A stretch of DNA of 64,000 bases from Bog-473 sp963807775 (lineage in GTDB: Bacteria > Actinomycetota > Acidimicrobiia > Acidimicrobiales > RAAP-2). The translations under genes and the position numbers were made by a program. The stretch spans positions 124,001-188,000 of the forward strand of contig CAWECY010000003.1 of assembly GCA_963807775.1 (NCBI GenBank). Reading direction: 5' to 3'. Positions 49,153-57,868 of the stretch are shown here, piece by piece (position 1 is the first letter of the stretch; every line of letters begins with the position of its first letter). A model generated the notes under the pieces. It was not told the origin of the DNA. It was given only the letters and a program-made list of their open reading frames with translations, and ran no database searches.

Positions 49153-50043
49153 TCACCCCTTCTTGCGCCGGCGGGAAAAGAAGAGGGCCAGAGGCGCGGC
49201 CCAGCGCTCGGCCCGCAGCACCAGGTCGGGCCGGCGCGAGATGAACCAGTTGCTGCCGACGGCGAAGACCAGGTACAGCAGAAGCCCGGCGTGGGTGATG
49301 AACCCGATCGGGATCAGGACGACGAGCACGACGATGCGGGCGATGCGGATGCCGGCCCGGGACAAATTCTTGCGGGCGGTGGTCGAGTCCGGCTCGACGG
49401 CAGCGGCCCGGGCCAGGACCTGGGTGCCGTCGCGCCGCTTGCCCGACGCCCGGAGCGCCACGCCGAGGTTGTTGAGCGCGGCGTAGTTGTTGGGGTCGAT
49501 GGCCAGCGCCCGCTGGCAGGCGTCGATGGCGCCGTTCCAGTTCCTGGCCCCGATGGCGACCAGGCTGGCCGTCACCCACGTCCCCACGCTGTTGGGGGCC
49601 AGGCGGATGGCCTCGTTCATCTCGGTGTTCGCTTCGAGGTTGTTCTTGGCCAGCGACAGGGCCTCGGCCAGGACGAGATGGCCGTTCGGATCGAAGGGCG
49701 CCAGCTGCACGGCCTGGCGGGCCGCGCTCACCGCGTCCTCGGCCAGATGCGACCGGGCCGAGCCCGACTCGTGCCGGGCCATGGTGGCCAGCGTCCGGCT
49801 GCGCAGCCGGTACCCGAGCGGGTCGTTGGGGGCCAACCGGATGGCCTCGGCGGCCATGTGGTCCGCCTCGACGAACTCCTCCTGCCCGTAGAGCGCCCGC
49901 GACCACACCTGGTAGGCGCGGGCGTCGTCCGGCGCGCGCGCCATCGCCTCGCGGGCCCGGTCGACGGCCTCGGCGTAGCGCCGCACGTCGAGCAGGGCCT
50001 CGGCTTCGCGCAAGAACGCGGTCACGTCGTCCGGACCGTCCAT
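49153..50043 (-). CDS. TPR-repeat protein with C-terminal membrane segment
   Basis: 296 aa from ATG 50043 (MDGPDDVTAFLREAEALLDV). Five or six TPR units follow: RRYAEAVDRAREAMARAPDD, EEFVEADHMAAEAIRLAPND, SHLAEDAVSAARQAVQLAPF, NNLEANTEMNEAIRLAPNSV, RNWNGAIDACQRALAIDPNN and GKRRDGTQVLARAAAVEPDS. The C-terminus has two hydrophobic stretches (RIVVLVVLIPIGFITHAGLL, LYLVFAVGSNWF) and a basic end. It lies 13 bases downstream of the TPR-AAA gene on the same strand. No indels. Partner unknown. Confidence 0.85.
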   Translation of the reverse strand: MDGPDDVTAFLREAEALLDVRRYAEAVDRAREAMARAPDDARAYQVWSRALYGQEEFVEADHMAAEAIRLAPNDPLGYRLRSRTLATMARHESGSARSHLAEDAVSAARQAVQLAPFDPNGHLVLAEALSLAKNNLEANTEMNEAIRLAPNSVGTWVTASLVAIGARNWNGAIDACQRALAIDPNNYAALNNLGVALRASGKRRDGTQVLARAAAVEPDSTTARKNLSRAGIRIARIVVLVVLIPIGFITHAGLLLYLVFAVGSNWFISRRPDLVLRAERWAAPLALFFSRRRKKG

Positions 50044-50056
50044 CAGACGCGCCGGC

Positions 50057-51325
50057 CTAGCGGGGGCGGGAGCGCTTGAGGAACGCGGCCAGCTCGTCGT
50101 ACTGGCCGTCCTGGTTGGCGTAGCGCACGTGGTTACGTGCCGACTCGAGCCACGCCGTCGTGCTCGGCCGCACGCTCCCGAGGGCCTGGAACAGGTGACG
50201 CGACTCGATCGGCTGGGTCGTCCCCGTTTTGATGGCCTCCCCCAGCGCGAGCTCGGCGGCGTCGTCGCACACGAGCCGTAGATCGGCGCCGGACATGCCG
50301 TCGGAGAGGCGGGCCACCTCGTCGAGGTCCACCGGGCCGACCGGTCGGTTGGACAGGTGGAAGGCCAGGATGGCGGCGCGGGCCGGCGCGTCGGGCGGGA
50401 GCACGAGCATCGTGCGGTCGAAGCGGCCCGGCCGGCGCAGCCCGGGGTCGACGTCCCAGGGCTGGTTGGTGGCGCCGATGACGAAGATGCCCTCGTTGGA
50501 GGCCTCGACCCCGTCCAGCTCGACCAGGAGCTGCGCCACGACGTTGCGCGCCGCGCTGCGGCCGAGGTCCATCCGCGAGTGGCCGATGGCGTCGAGCTCG
50601 TCGAAGAACAGGACGCAGGGTGTGTTACGCCGCGCCAGCTCGAACAGCTCATGCAGCTGCTTCTCGGAGTTCCCCAGCCACATGTCGAGCACGTCGTGCA
50701 GCCCGATGCTGACGAACCGCGCGTCGAGCTCGCCGGCGACGGCGCGGGCCAGGAAGGTCTTGCCGCACCCGGGCGGGCCCCAGAGCAGGAGGCCGCCCCG
50801 CAATTGGGTGCCGTAGGCGCGCCGCAGCTCGGGGTTGCGTAGCGGGGTGAGGAAGGACTGCTCGAGCCGCTGCTTGACGTCGACGAGGCCGCCCACGTCG
50901 GCCAGGGTGATGCGGGGCAGATGGCCGGCCTCGAGCAGGACCTCCTGGAGGAAGCCGTCCCAGTCGTGCTCCTCGGACACGGACCCGAGCGCGGCACCCT
51001 CGGCGTCGACGGGACCGGGCGCCGGCGCCTCGGCCGGAGCCACCACCTCGGGCGCGGGGCCCGCCGCGCCGCTCAGGGCGGCGTGCAGCCGGGCCCAACC
51101 CTCGGCCCGCGGGTCACCCAGGGCGCCGGCCGCCCGGGCAGCCAGCCCGAGGGCCCCGACGTGGTCGGGCTGGCCCTGCAAGACGGGTTCGAGGTGGGCC
51201 AGGGCGTCGGCCGGCCGGTGGGCGTCGAGGAGCAGCTCGGAGAGGTGCACCTGGAGGGCGGCGTTCCCCGGATCAGCCGCCGCGGCCGCCTCGATGGCGC
51301 GCACAAGCTCGGGTTCGGGTGCCAT
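50057..51325 (-). CDS. AAA ATPase with N-terminal TPR-like helices (CDC48/spastin subgroup)
   Basis: 422 aa from ATG 51325 (MAPEPELVRAIEAAAAADPG). Residues 1-90 form TPR-like helices (LQVHLSELLLDAHRPADALA). A Pro/Ala linker leads to the AAA module: GGLLLWGPPGCGKTFLARAV (Walker A), GNSEKQLHELFELARRNTPC, VLFFDELDAIGHSRMDLGRS (Walker B), FVIGATNQPWDVDPGLRRPG (sensor 1), RFDRTMLVLPPDAPARAAIL (Arg finger). The C-terminal helical lid has DGMSGADLRLVCDDAAELAL. It is coupled to a TPR-membrane protein, suggesting a remodelling complex at the membrane. No indels. Confidence 0.88.
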   Translation of the reverse strand: MAPEPELVRAIEAAAAADPGNAALQVHLSELLLDAHRPADALAHLEPVLQGQPDHVGALGLAARAAGALGDPRAEGWARLHAALSGAAGPAPEVVAPAEAPAPGPVDAEGAALGSVSEEHDWDGFLQEVLLEAGHLPRITLADVGGLVDVKQRLEQSFLTPLRNPELRRAYGTQLRGGLLLWGPPGCGKTFLARAVAGELDARFVSIGLHDVLDMWLGNSEKQLHELFELARRNTPCVLFFDELDAIGHSRMDLGRSAARNVVAQLLVELDGVEASNEGIFVIGATNQPWDVDPGLRRPGRFDRTMLVLPPDAPARAAILAFHLSNRPVGPVDLDEVARLSDGMSGADLRLVCDDAAELALGEAIKTGTTQPIESRHLFQALGSVRPSTTAWLESARNHVRYANQDGQYDELAAFLKRSRPR

Positions 51326-51466
51326 GCGCAAACGATCGTACTTTCGCGCCCGCCGTCCCCAGAAACTCCATCGCCTGTGGACAGGTCCGCCCGGATCACG
51401 CGTCGAGAGCACGACATGCCCAAGCTCCCGTCTCCGACGCGTCACCCAACGTTCACGCGGGTGCGG

Positions 51467-52828
51467 TCAGGGCACCTCCGCCTTCTCGGCCTCGACCCGC
51501 ATCTCGTCGGCGTCCTCGGCCAGGAACCAGCCCTGGGCGATCAGCTCGTCGAGCCGGCGGTTGAACCGTTCCACGTAGTCCTCGTGGTCCCGGTAGAGCT
51601 CCTGGAGCGTCTGGCGCGGCAGCGGCTCCTCGATCCCGACGACGCCGAAGGCCGGCGTCCCGTCTTCCTTCACCCCGGGATTCGAGTAGTAGCGCAACCG
51701 CGGGACGTCCATCTGGGCGCAGCGCACACCCCCCCGGCTGTTGCCGAACTGGTCCTTGGCCAGGAGCCGGTCGCGCCCTACATCGATGCGGTCGGCCCGG
51801 GGCGGGACGGTGCCGGCGGCCACCCACTCGGCCAGGTGGTGCAGGCCCATGCTGAAGAGCTCGTCGTGCGGCAGGCTGTTCATGGTGGCGCCCGCGGGGA
51901 TGCTCCCGGCCGTGCCCAGGGGATCGTTCTGCCACATGGAGGCGTCGCTGTAGGGCGGGTACCGGGTACCCATGTGGCCTACGCCCGCCAACTCGTACAG
52001 CCGGTAGCGGTCGGCGGGGTCGTCGCTGTCGTCGCGCCGGTAGCGCCGGTCCTCGCGCCCGGGCCGGTCGGGGTCGGCGATGTCGCCGTCGCTCAGCACC
52101 TGGAGGACGGGCACGTCGACGTGGTCGAACTGCACCGACGGCGCCCCGCTCGGGAAGAAGCCGTCGTAGACGGGGGAGCCGTCGCCGTGGCGCAGCGCGC
52201 CGTGGCCGTTGAGGATGTAGTCGGTGACCACCGCTCCGGTCTGGGAGTGTCCGGACAGGATCAGATGGCGCACCCCGAGCCCGGCGAAGGGGCTGGTGTC
52301 ACCCGACAGCGCGGCCCCCACCTGGGCCAGGACGGGCGTCGAGAGCACGTTGATCTGCCGCATGCGCTCCATGCGCGCCTGGAACCCGGCCGGATCGCGG
52401 GGCACCCGCATGCCCTCGATGCCGGTGGCCTCGAGCGGCCGGGCGTCGGACCACATGTCGAGCGAGGCGTAGCGCTCCTCGTTGGTGGCCTTCACGAAGC
52501 CGTCGAGCACGGTCTTCTGCGAGCACACGGCGGCCCAGCCGTGGCCCGAGCGCATCTGGTAGCTCGAGGTGTAGATCCAGACCGGAGCGGCACTCGCCGC
52601 GTGCACCGGCTCGACGATGACCGTGCCGCTGAACCGCGCCGCGTCGCGCGGCCGGCGCACGGTCAGCGCCGTGGTGTACGGATGACCGCCCACCTCGCCC
52701 TGGGCGAACCATTCCTCCTCGACGTAGTCGAACTGGTCCAGGGTCCCCTGGTACTGGCCGGTCGGGACGAACCGCTGCGGTGGGTCCACCTTGGGCGGAC
52801 GGGTGAGGGTGGCCGGGTCAACCATCAT
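51467..52828 (-). CDS. Alpha/beta-hydrolase domain protein
   Basis: 453 aa. ATG 52828 with AGGAGG five bases upstream (MMVDPATLTRPPKV). Contains YVEEEWFAQGEVGGHPYTTA, FSGTVIVEPVHAASAAPVWI, HLILSGHSQTGAVVTDYILN (nucleophile elbow GHSQTG), VPVLQVLSDGDIADPDRPGR, and LYELAGVGHMGTRYPPYSDA (likely catalytic His). This is the layout of the large 'alpha/beta hydrolase domain' family, often with cyclic or lipid substrates. The reaction is not known. The next 251 bases to the binding protein hold no gene I can support. Confidence 0.8.
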   Translation of the reverse strand: MMVDPATLTRPPKVDPPQRFVPTGQYQGTLDQFDYVEEEWFAQGEVGGHPYTTALTVRRPRDAARFSGTVIVEPVHAASAAPVWIYTSSYQMRSGHGWAAVCSQKTVLDGFVKATNEERYASLDMWSDARPLEATGIEGMRVPRDPAGFQARMERMRQINVLSTPVLAQVGAALSGDTSPFAGLGVRHLILSGHSQTGAVVTDYILNGHGALRHGDGSPVYDGFFPSGAPSVQFDHVDVPVLQVLSDGDIADPDRPGREDRRYRRDDSDDPADRYRLYELAGVGHMGTRYPPYSDASMWQNDPLGTAGSIPAGATMNSLPHDELFSMGLHHLAEWVAAGTVPPRADRIDVGRDRLLAKDQFGNSRGGVRCAQMDVPRLRYYSNPGVKEDGTPAFGVVGIEEPLPRQTLQELYRDHEDYVERFNRRLDELIAQGWFLAEDADEMRVEAEKAEVP

Positions 52829-53079
52829 GGTGTCCTCCTTGACCGATGGGAGCGGGCCGGACGCAGCCCGCTCCCCTTCCCTACACCAGCTCCACCACCA
52901 GGTCCAGCGATCCCGCGTGCTCGGCCACGATGTCCCGTCCGTGTCGGGGCCGATTGGCCTTCCGACGGCCAAGACCGAGGCGTTTGTGCCAAAGTTCGGG
53001 CTGACGGTTCGCTTCGCTACGCCGCCCGAGGGAGTGTCGGGGGATGGCGCGGCGAATTCTGTCTACGGGGGTGAAAAAC

Positions 53080-54342
53080 ATGGCGAAGGGCAAGCCGGCA
53101 TCCGCGGCGGCGGTGATCGTCGCGACCATCTGCGGCCTGCTGGGCGTGAGCCCGGCATCGGCCGCATCGAACAGCACGCCGGGAGTGACCGCGACGACGA
53201 TCCACGTCGGAGTCCCCTACGTCGACGTGGCGGCCGTCAAGGCCGTCGGCGTCGACATCGACTGGGGCAGCGTCCCGGACGCTTTCAACGCCGTCATCGA
53301 CAACATCAACGCGCACGGAGGTATCAACGGTCGCAAGATCGTGCCCTACATCGTGGCGGTGGACCCGACCGGGACGGCTCCGGCCGCCACCGCCTGCACG
53401 GAGCTGACGCAGGACGACAACGTCTTCGTGGCGATCGCTCCGTTGATGGCCACGTGCTACCTGCAGGACAACGTGCCGGTGGTCGGAGCGGTGCTCCCCT
53501 CGGCCAACGGGTCAGGCGTGGCCCAGAGTTTCACGACGACCCCGCCCGACACCGCCTATGACCCGCTGGAGCTGTCGGTCTTCGACAAGCAGGGCGTGTT
53601 CAAGGGCAAGAAGGTGGCCATCTTCGGCGGTGACCCGGGCGATCAGCAGGAAGCCCAGCAGGTGCAATCGGATCTGGCCAAGCTCCACATCCCCGTCGTC
53701 ACCACGGCGATCGACTCGGCCCCACAGGGCGACCTCGACGCCTCCAACTCGCAAGTGCAGGTGATCGCGCAGAAGTTCCTATCCGACGGGGTGAACGAGG
53801 TCGTCGCCGTCGGTGACGGCTCGGCCATCTGGGCCCAGGGGCTGTCGGCCCTCCAGAGCACCTACAACCCGTCCTGGATCGCTACCAACGAAAGCGACTT
53901 CAGCGGCGACGTGGGCGCTAGCTACAACCCGATCTACCTCGAGAACGTCGTGACCTCGAGCCCACTGACGCCGCCCGCCGCAATCTGGAGCAGTCCCGGG
54001 ACCCAGAAGTGCGTCGCCCTCGACCGCAAGGACTACCCGTCCAATCACATCAACGACTACAGCCCGACGCTTTCCGAGTCCGAGATCACCTACATGGGGA
54101 TCGAGCTCGCCTGCACCGACATGGCGCTCTTCACCGACATCGCCCAGGCGGCCGGCAAGAACCTGACCGTGGCGAGCTTCGTGAAGGCGGGCTACGGGCT
54201 GAAGAACGTCCTGCTGCCGGGGTCGAACGCTGCCATTTCCTTCGCGCCGAACCGGCCGTACGCGCTCGGTCCCGTCTACATGGTCCATTACGACCCCACC
54301 ACCAAGGCGCTGGTCTTCGCCAACAAGCCGGCGAACGGGTAG
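53080..54342 (+). CDS. Type I periplasmic-binding (Leu/Ile/Val-type) solute-binding protein
   Basis: 420 aa. Start ATG 53080 (MAKGKPASAAAVIVATICGL, signal peptide ending VSPASA); an earlier ATG 53044 is in frame. Family features: VTATTIHVGVPYVDVAAVKA, VIDNINAHGGINGRKIVPYI, CTELTQDDNVFVAIAPLMAT, KKVAIFGGDPGDQQEAQQVQ and NEVVAVGDGSAIWAQGLSAL. No lipobox. No ABC permease follows; the downstream gene is PadR, so this orphan protein may serve another transporter or a sensor. No indels. Confidence 0.82.
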   Translation: MAKGKPASAAAVIVATICGLLGVSPASAASNSTPGVTATTIHVGVPYVDVAAVKAVGVDIDWGSVPDAFNAVIDNINAHGGINGRKIVPYIVAVDPTGTAPAATACTELTQDDNVFVAIAPLMATCYLQDNVPVVGAVLPSANGSGVAQSFTTTPPDTAYDPLELSVFDKQGVFKGKKVAIFGGDPGDQQEAQQVQSDLAKLHIPVVTTAIDSAPQGDLDASNSQVQVIAQKFLSDGVNEVVAVGDGSAIWAQGLSALQSTYNPSWIATNESDFSGDVGASYNPIYLENVVTSSPLTPPAAIWSSPGTQKCVALDRKDYPSNHINDYSPTLSESEITYMGIELACTDMALFTDIAQAAGKNLTVASFVKAGYGLKNVLLPGSNAAISFAPNRPYALGPVYMVHYDPTTKALVFANKPANG

Positions 54343-54520
54343 CGCGGACTAAGGACGCGAGCGCCCGTCGCTGGGCGTACTGGGGGCGTCGAGGACCGAG
54401 CATGGAGACCGCGCAACTCTGCGAGAGCCCGTGTTGCTCCTCGGGACCGATTCCGATCTCCTCGATTTTTGTCAAGCTTCTATGAATCGCTTGCCGATAG
54501 ATCGTCTACCGATATATAGT

Positions 54521-54898
54521 ATGGCTCCAATGACGCGCTCGAAGCAGAGAGATCCCGAAGCACCGGACACCAACGAGCGTTTCTCGGGGTTCGGACGCTA
54601 CGCCGGACCAGCCACTTTGATCCTGTCCAGCCTCGCCGAGGGTCCGAAACATGGCTACGCCCTCACGAAAGACATCGAGCGGTTCGCCGATGTTCGACTG
54701 GCTCCCGGAACGCTCTACGAAGCTCTAAGCCGGTTGGAGGGGCAGGGTTTGATCGAATCGGTCGAAAGCGACGACCGACGACGGCCGTACAAATTGACTG
54801 CAGTCGGCGCTGAGGCGTTGCGCGCCCACTTGGCCGCGCAGCGCCGTATCGCAGACCTCGGGCTCCGCCGCCTGGCTGGCACCTGGGGATCGGCATGA
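54521..54898 (+). CDS. PadR-family transcriptional regulator
   Basis: 125 aa from ATG 54521. Winged helix: PATLILSSLAEGPKHGYALT, KDIERFADVRLAPGTLYEAL, SRLEGQGLIESVESDDRRRP, YKLTAVGAEALRAHLAAQRR. The upstream sequence is AT-rich (54480-54520) and contains two CCGATA units, 54495-54500 and 54509-54514, possibly part of its operator. TGA 54896-54898 overlaps the next ATG as ATGA. Confidence 0.88.
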   Translation: MAPMTRSKQRDPEAPDTNERFSGFGRYAGPATLILSSLAEGPKHGYALTKDIERFADVRLAPGTLYEALSRLEGQGLIESVESDDRRRPYKLTAVGAEALRAHLAAQRRIADLGLRRLAGTWGSA

Positions 54899-55893
54899 AC
54901 CCGGGCGAATCGACTCGTCGGCGAGCGGTACGACTACTGCGGTGGTATCCCAAGGAGTGGCGGAACCGTTACGGCGAAGAATACGTCGAGCTCCTCGTCT
55001 CAGACATCGAAGAGCGCCCTACATCGTTGCGACGAGGCCTGGACGTGGTCCTGAGTGGTGTCTTGGCCCGATTTGCCGCAGCAGGACTCGGCGGCCAGCC
55101 TCTCGACCTCCACGACAGCGATCACCGCTGCCTGGTCGCAATCGGCGGGGCCTTGACGATCTTCGTCGTATTCGCCTTCGCGATCTGGTCGCAGCTGACC
55201 ATCGGGTGGCAGTGGTCGGAACCCGACACGATTGCCACCTCGTGGGCCATGATCGTCATGTCCGCCGCGATCGTGGCCCTGAGTGCTCTCTGCGTCGCCT
55301 CGGCCGCCCCGGTGTTCTGGGCCATCGAGCGCGGGTTCGCACGAGGTCTGGCCACAGAAACCCTCCGGCCATTGCTCGTTGCCATAGCAGGCATCGTGTT
55401 CCTACTCGTCGGCTCGCATCACTTCGCCAATGGCTGGCCAGGCACCGGCGGGCACGGTTGGTCGAACCAAGGCATCGTCCCGGGAGGCGTTGCCGCATTC
55501 GCCTGGGCCTCTACCCTCTCAGTTTCCTCGTACTGGGCCCACCCAGCGGCACTGATGAACTTCCCAACCGGCGAGGTCGTCTGGATGCTGCTGAGCCCCA
55601 TAGCGGTCGCATCCGCCCTCGTCGGATCGGCCAATGTGGTCCGCCGACTTGACCTCTCAACGCGCGTGCTCCGCTACCAGAGGCGGTTGGCGCTCGCCGC
55701 CACCGTCGCTATGGCCGTGTTCCTGACCGGCGCTGCGATGTGGGTCTTCGATGGTGGGCCAGGCCCGCGGGATCTGTTCCACATCGGAACAATCGACATC
55801 GCCGATCTCGTGGTGATGGGAGTGGCTTTGACCATGACTGGTCGAGCCGTTCGAACAATGGGACGCCGCACTCCCAGCTTCTCGCCTCGCTGA
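54895..55893 (+). CDS. PadR-partner membrane protein (HAAS-like N-terminus)
   Basis: 332 aa. An N-terminal cytoplasmic segment (RLLRWYPKEWRNRYGEEYVE, LLVSDIEERPTSLRRGLDVV) is like the amphipathic HAAS-type region that accompanies PadR regulators. Six or seven helices follow, such as LVAIGGALTIFVVFAFAIWS, AMIVMSAAIVALSALCVASA, PLLVAIAGIVFLLVGSHHFA and LALAATVAMAVFLTGAAMWV. Its translation is coupled to PadR. The usual regulatory idea is that such proteins hold or sense for the regulator; no transport motif is seen. Confidence 0.75.
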   Translation: MNPGESTRRRAVRLLRWYPKEWRNRYGEEYVELLVSDIEERPTSLRRGLDVVLSGVLARFAAAGLGGQPLDLHDSDHRCLVAIGGALTIFVVFAFAIWSQLTIGWQWSEPDTIATSWAMIVMSAAIVALSALCVASAAPVFWAIERGFARGLATETLRPLLVAIAGIVFLLVGSHHFANGWPGTGGHGWSNQGIVPGGVAAFAWASTLSVSSYWAHPAALMNFPTGEVVWMLLSPIAVASALVGSANVVRRLDLSTRVLRYQRRLALAATVAMAVFLTGAAMWVFDGGPGPRDLFHIGTIDIADLVVMGVALTMTGRAVRTMGRRTPSFSPR

Positions 55894-55925
55894 TCCCCGA
55901 CTGGTCACCGCGCCCTCAGACACCG

Positions 55926-56882
55926 ATGATTCCCGAGGATTCTGGCGAAACAGGCTCTCCGAACCCGAGACGGTTTTCTCGACGGCGGATCTTGACTCTT
56001 GGCATCGGGGGGATCGCTGCAGTCGTCGTGGCGGGTGTAGCCGGGGTTGAGCTGGTCTCGCACGGCGTGGTGCCCGGTCAGCAAGAGCTCGATCAGCTCG
56101 AGGGCGACTGTTCCGTGGCCAGTCCTCCGTTGCGCTTCTCGGGCATCGGCCGATCCATCTCGGGCTCCTTCTACTCGCAAGCGCGCCAGCGAACCGTCGG
56201 GTACACACTCGCGTGGCCGCCTGGTGCCGACATCGGGACTCCCCTCCCGCTCGTCGTCATGTTGCACGGAGAAGGCGCGAATCACTCCAACGCTCTCACC
56301 GGCATGACGCCTGGACAGGCGATGGCTCTCGAAGTCGATGGGCGACCCCTTCCGCTGATGGCCATGGTCACCGTCGATGGCGGTCAGGGCTACTGGAATC
56401 CACATCCCGAGGACAACCCGATGGAGATGGTCATGTCTGAGCTCATTCCCATGTGCCAGCGCATGAACCTCGGTGAGCCGCCTCAGAAGATCGGCACGAT
56501 GGGCATTTCCATGGGTGGATACGGAGCTCTCTTGTTGGCAGAGAAGTACCCAGACCTGGTCGCCGCGGTCGCTGCCATCAGCCCAGCGATTTGGACCAGC
56601 TACGAGCAGGCACAGGCCGTCAACTCCGGTGCGTATGCCTCTGCGACTGACTTTGCGGAGGATGACGCCGTTACGCACGCCAACGCGCTCACCCACACGC
56701 CCGTCCGAGTGGCCTCAGGTATCGATGATCCGTTCCATCCCGGCGTTGTTGCTCTTGCGCGGGCCCTGCCTGATACTGCGCAGGTCGAGTTCTCCCAGGG
56801 ATGCCACACCGGTCCGTTCTTTACTGCGCAAGAGCCACCATCGCTTCAATTTCTCGGGATACATCTCACGACACAGGACTGA
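55926..56882 (+). CDS. Tat-exported esterase-like alpha/beta hydrolase
   Basis: 318 aa from ATG 55926 (MIPEDSGETGSPNPRRFSRR). A twin-arginine-type signal is seen: SRRRILTLGIGGIAAVVVAG. The mature domain has LAWPPGADIGTPLPLVVMLH, NPMEMVMSELIPMCQRM, IGTMGISMGGYGALLLAEKY (nucleophile GISMGG), PVRVASGIDDPFHPGVVALA (Asp) and FSQGCHTGPFFTAQEPP (His). This is the esterase D/antigen-85-like fold. It may act on cell-envelope esters; the substrate is unknown. It is the third gene after PadR. Confidence 0.78.
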   Translation: MIPEDSGETGSPNPRRFSRRRILTLGIGGIAAVVVAGVAGVELVSHGVVPGQQELDQLEGDCSVASPPLRFSGIGRSISGSFYSQARQRTVGYTLAWPPGADIGTPLPLVVMLHGEGANHSNALTGMTPGQAMALEVDGRPLPLMAMVTVDGGQGYWNPHPEDNPMEMVMSELIPMCQRMNLGEPPQKIGTMGISMGGYGALLLAEKYPDLVAAVAAISPAIWTSYEQAQAVNSGAYASATDFAEDDAVTHANALTHTPVRVASGIDDPFHPGVVALARALPDTAQVEFSQGCHTGPFFTAQEPPSLQFLGIHLTTQD

Positions 56883-57033
56883 GTGCTCAGCCCCACCCCG
56901 GGTGGAGGATGGAGCACACCTTGAGGCCCAGCCAGGGCTTTAGTCTCCTCGCAGAATGCGTCAGGGTCGCGCCAGGCGGATCAAGCGAAGGGCGCCCTCG
57001 TTCTGAGCACACCGGATCCCCCAGTGGCTACGT

Positions 57034-57585
57034 TTGCGGCTGGTGATAGGTCTCGATTGGAGCACGTTCCTGGGCGACGCCGCTTCCGTCGCGACCGTAC
57101 TCGCGGCTTTCGGGGGATCGATCGTCGCCCTCCTCTACGGCCGCAAGGCGAACGCCACCGTCACTGCTATCCCGCAACTCCGCCCCGACGGCCGGGTGCT
57201 CCTTGCGATCAGGCCAACGGTCGCTGCCGCAGGCGTCATACGAATTCCAATAAAGGATCCACAGGGTTCCGTCGTCCACGTCACAGAGGTCATCGAGGAG
57301 TCGGGCTACCTCGGTACGGGGAAGGCGTGGGAGGCGGCCGTCCAGTTCTCCAGCGCCTACATCGTGCCCGGAGAGACTCTGACGACCGGGCTGGTCGTCG
57401 ACGTCGGAATCCTCGAACAACGGGTCGCCGGGTGGCGCGTCTACCTCGTGGTCGGCGCGAGCAGGGGCGGGGGAAAGTCACCCTGGGATGATCGGATCTA
57501 CGTCCCGATCCCCAAGCCAGACCAGCCAAACCCACAGCCACAGCACCCGTCGATCGGGGCACCCGTCGCAGGGGCCGAGCATTAG
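57034..57585 (+). CDS. Membrane-anchored hypothetical protein
   Basis: 183 aa. The start is TTG 57034 or GTG 57043. An N-terminal hydrophobic stretch (FLGDAASVATVLAAFGGSIV, ALLYG) leads to a beta-rich domain (NATVTAIPQLRPDGRVLLAI, GVIRIPIKDPQGSVVHVTEV, AYIVPGETLTTGLVVDVGIL, GWRVYLVVGASRGGGKSPWD) and a Pro/Gln-rich tail. No family recognised. Followed 9 bases later by a 46-codon acidic ORF. The 151 bases before it hold no gene I can support. Confidence 0.55.
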   Translation: MRLVIGLDWSTFLGDAASVATVLAAFGGSIVALLYGRKANATVTAIPQLRPDGRVLLAIRPTVAAAGVIRIPIKDPQGSVVHVTEVIEESGYLGTGKAWEAAVQFSSAYIVPGETLTTGLVVDVGILEQRVAGWRVYLVVGASRGGGKSPWDDRIYVPIPKPDQPNPQPQHPSIGAPVAGAEH

Positions 57586-57594
57586 ACTGGTTCT

Positions 57595-57735
57595 GTGAGC
57601 ATCTTCAAGCGTGAGCGCGTGGGCGATCAGGACAAGGACGACGAGGAGAAGTTCGTTGTCCCTGATGACGACGGCTTTCTCGCCTCGCCCGATCCGCTCC
57701 CAGTTCAGGGCGAGCATGATCGGAACGAAGGTTAG
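57595..57735 (+). CDS. 46-aa acidic orphan ORF
   Basis: GTG 57595, nine bases after the preceding stop: VSIFKRERVGDQDKDDEEKF, VVPDDDGFLASPDPLPVQGE, HDRNEG. Very acidic in the middle. The close spacing to the upstream gene suggests it is co-transcribed; function unknown, and coding status rests mainly on its clean frame and position. Confidence 0.4.
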   Translation: MSIFKRERVGDQDKDDEEKFVVPDDDGFLASPDPLPVQGEHDRNEG

Positions 57736-57824
57736 GACTCGTCCTTCCCACCGTCCCGCTTGCCTTCTCTGAACGCAAGCGGATTTCTGCCGCGGGTTTG
57801 AGCGTTCAGTGGCAAGACCCCTAG

Positions 57825-57868
57825 AGGCGGCGGGCGGAATTGAACCGCCCTACGGGGCTTTGTAGGAG
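57825..57868 (-). other. 3' fragment of a tRNA-Cys gene (possible attachment-site remnant)
   Basis: On the minus strand the sequence from the anticodon loop CTACAAA through GCCCCGTA, the T-arm GGCGG-TTCAATT-CCGCC and acceptor CGCCGCC with discriminator T is that of a tRNA-Cys 3' half; the anticodon position reads ACA where GCA is expected. No matching GGCGGCG acceptor 5' strand or D-arm precedes it. Such fragments often mark an integration event. In the 476-base gap 57736-58211 I see nothing else that I can support; a short ORF at 57899-58153 is doubtful. Confidence 0.5.

Noticed and set aside
50921..53074. Long + strand open frame across the AAA gene start and the hydrolase gene
   Set aside because: It spans two well-supported minus-strand genes and their intergenic gap, and has the amino-acid bias of an antisense frame.
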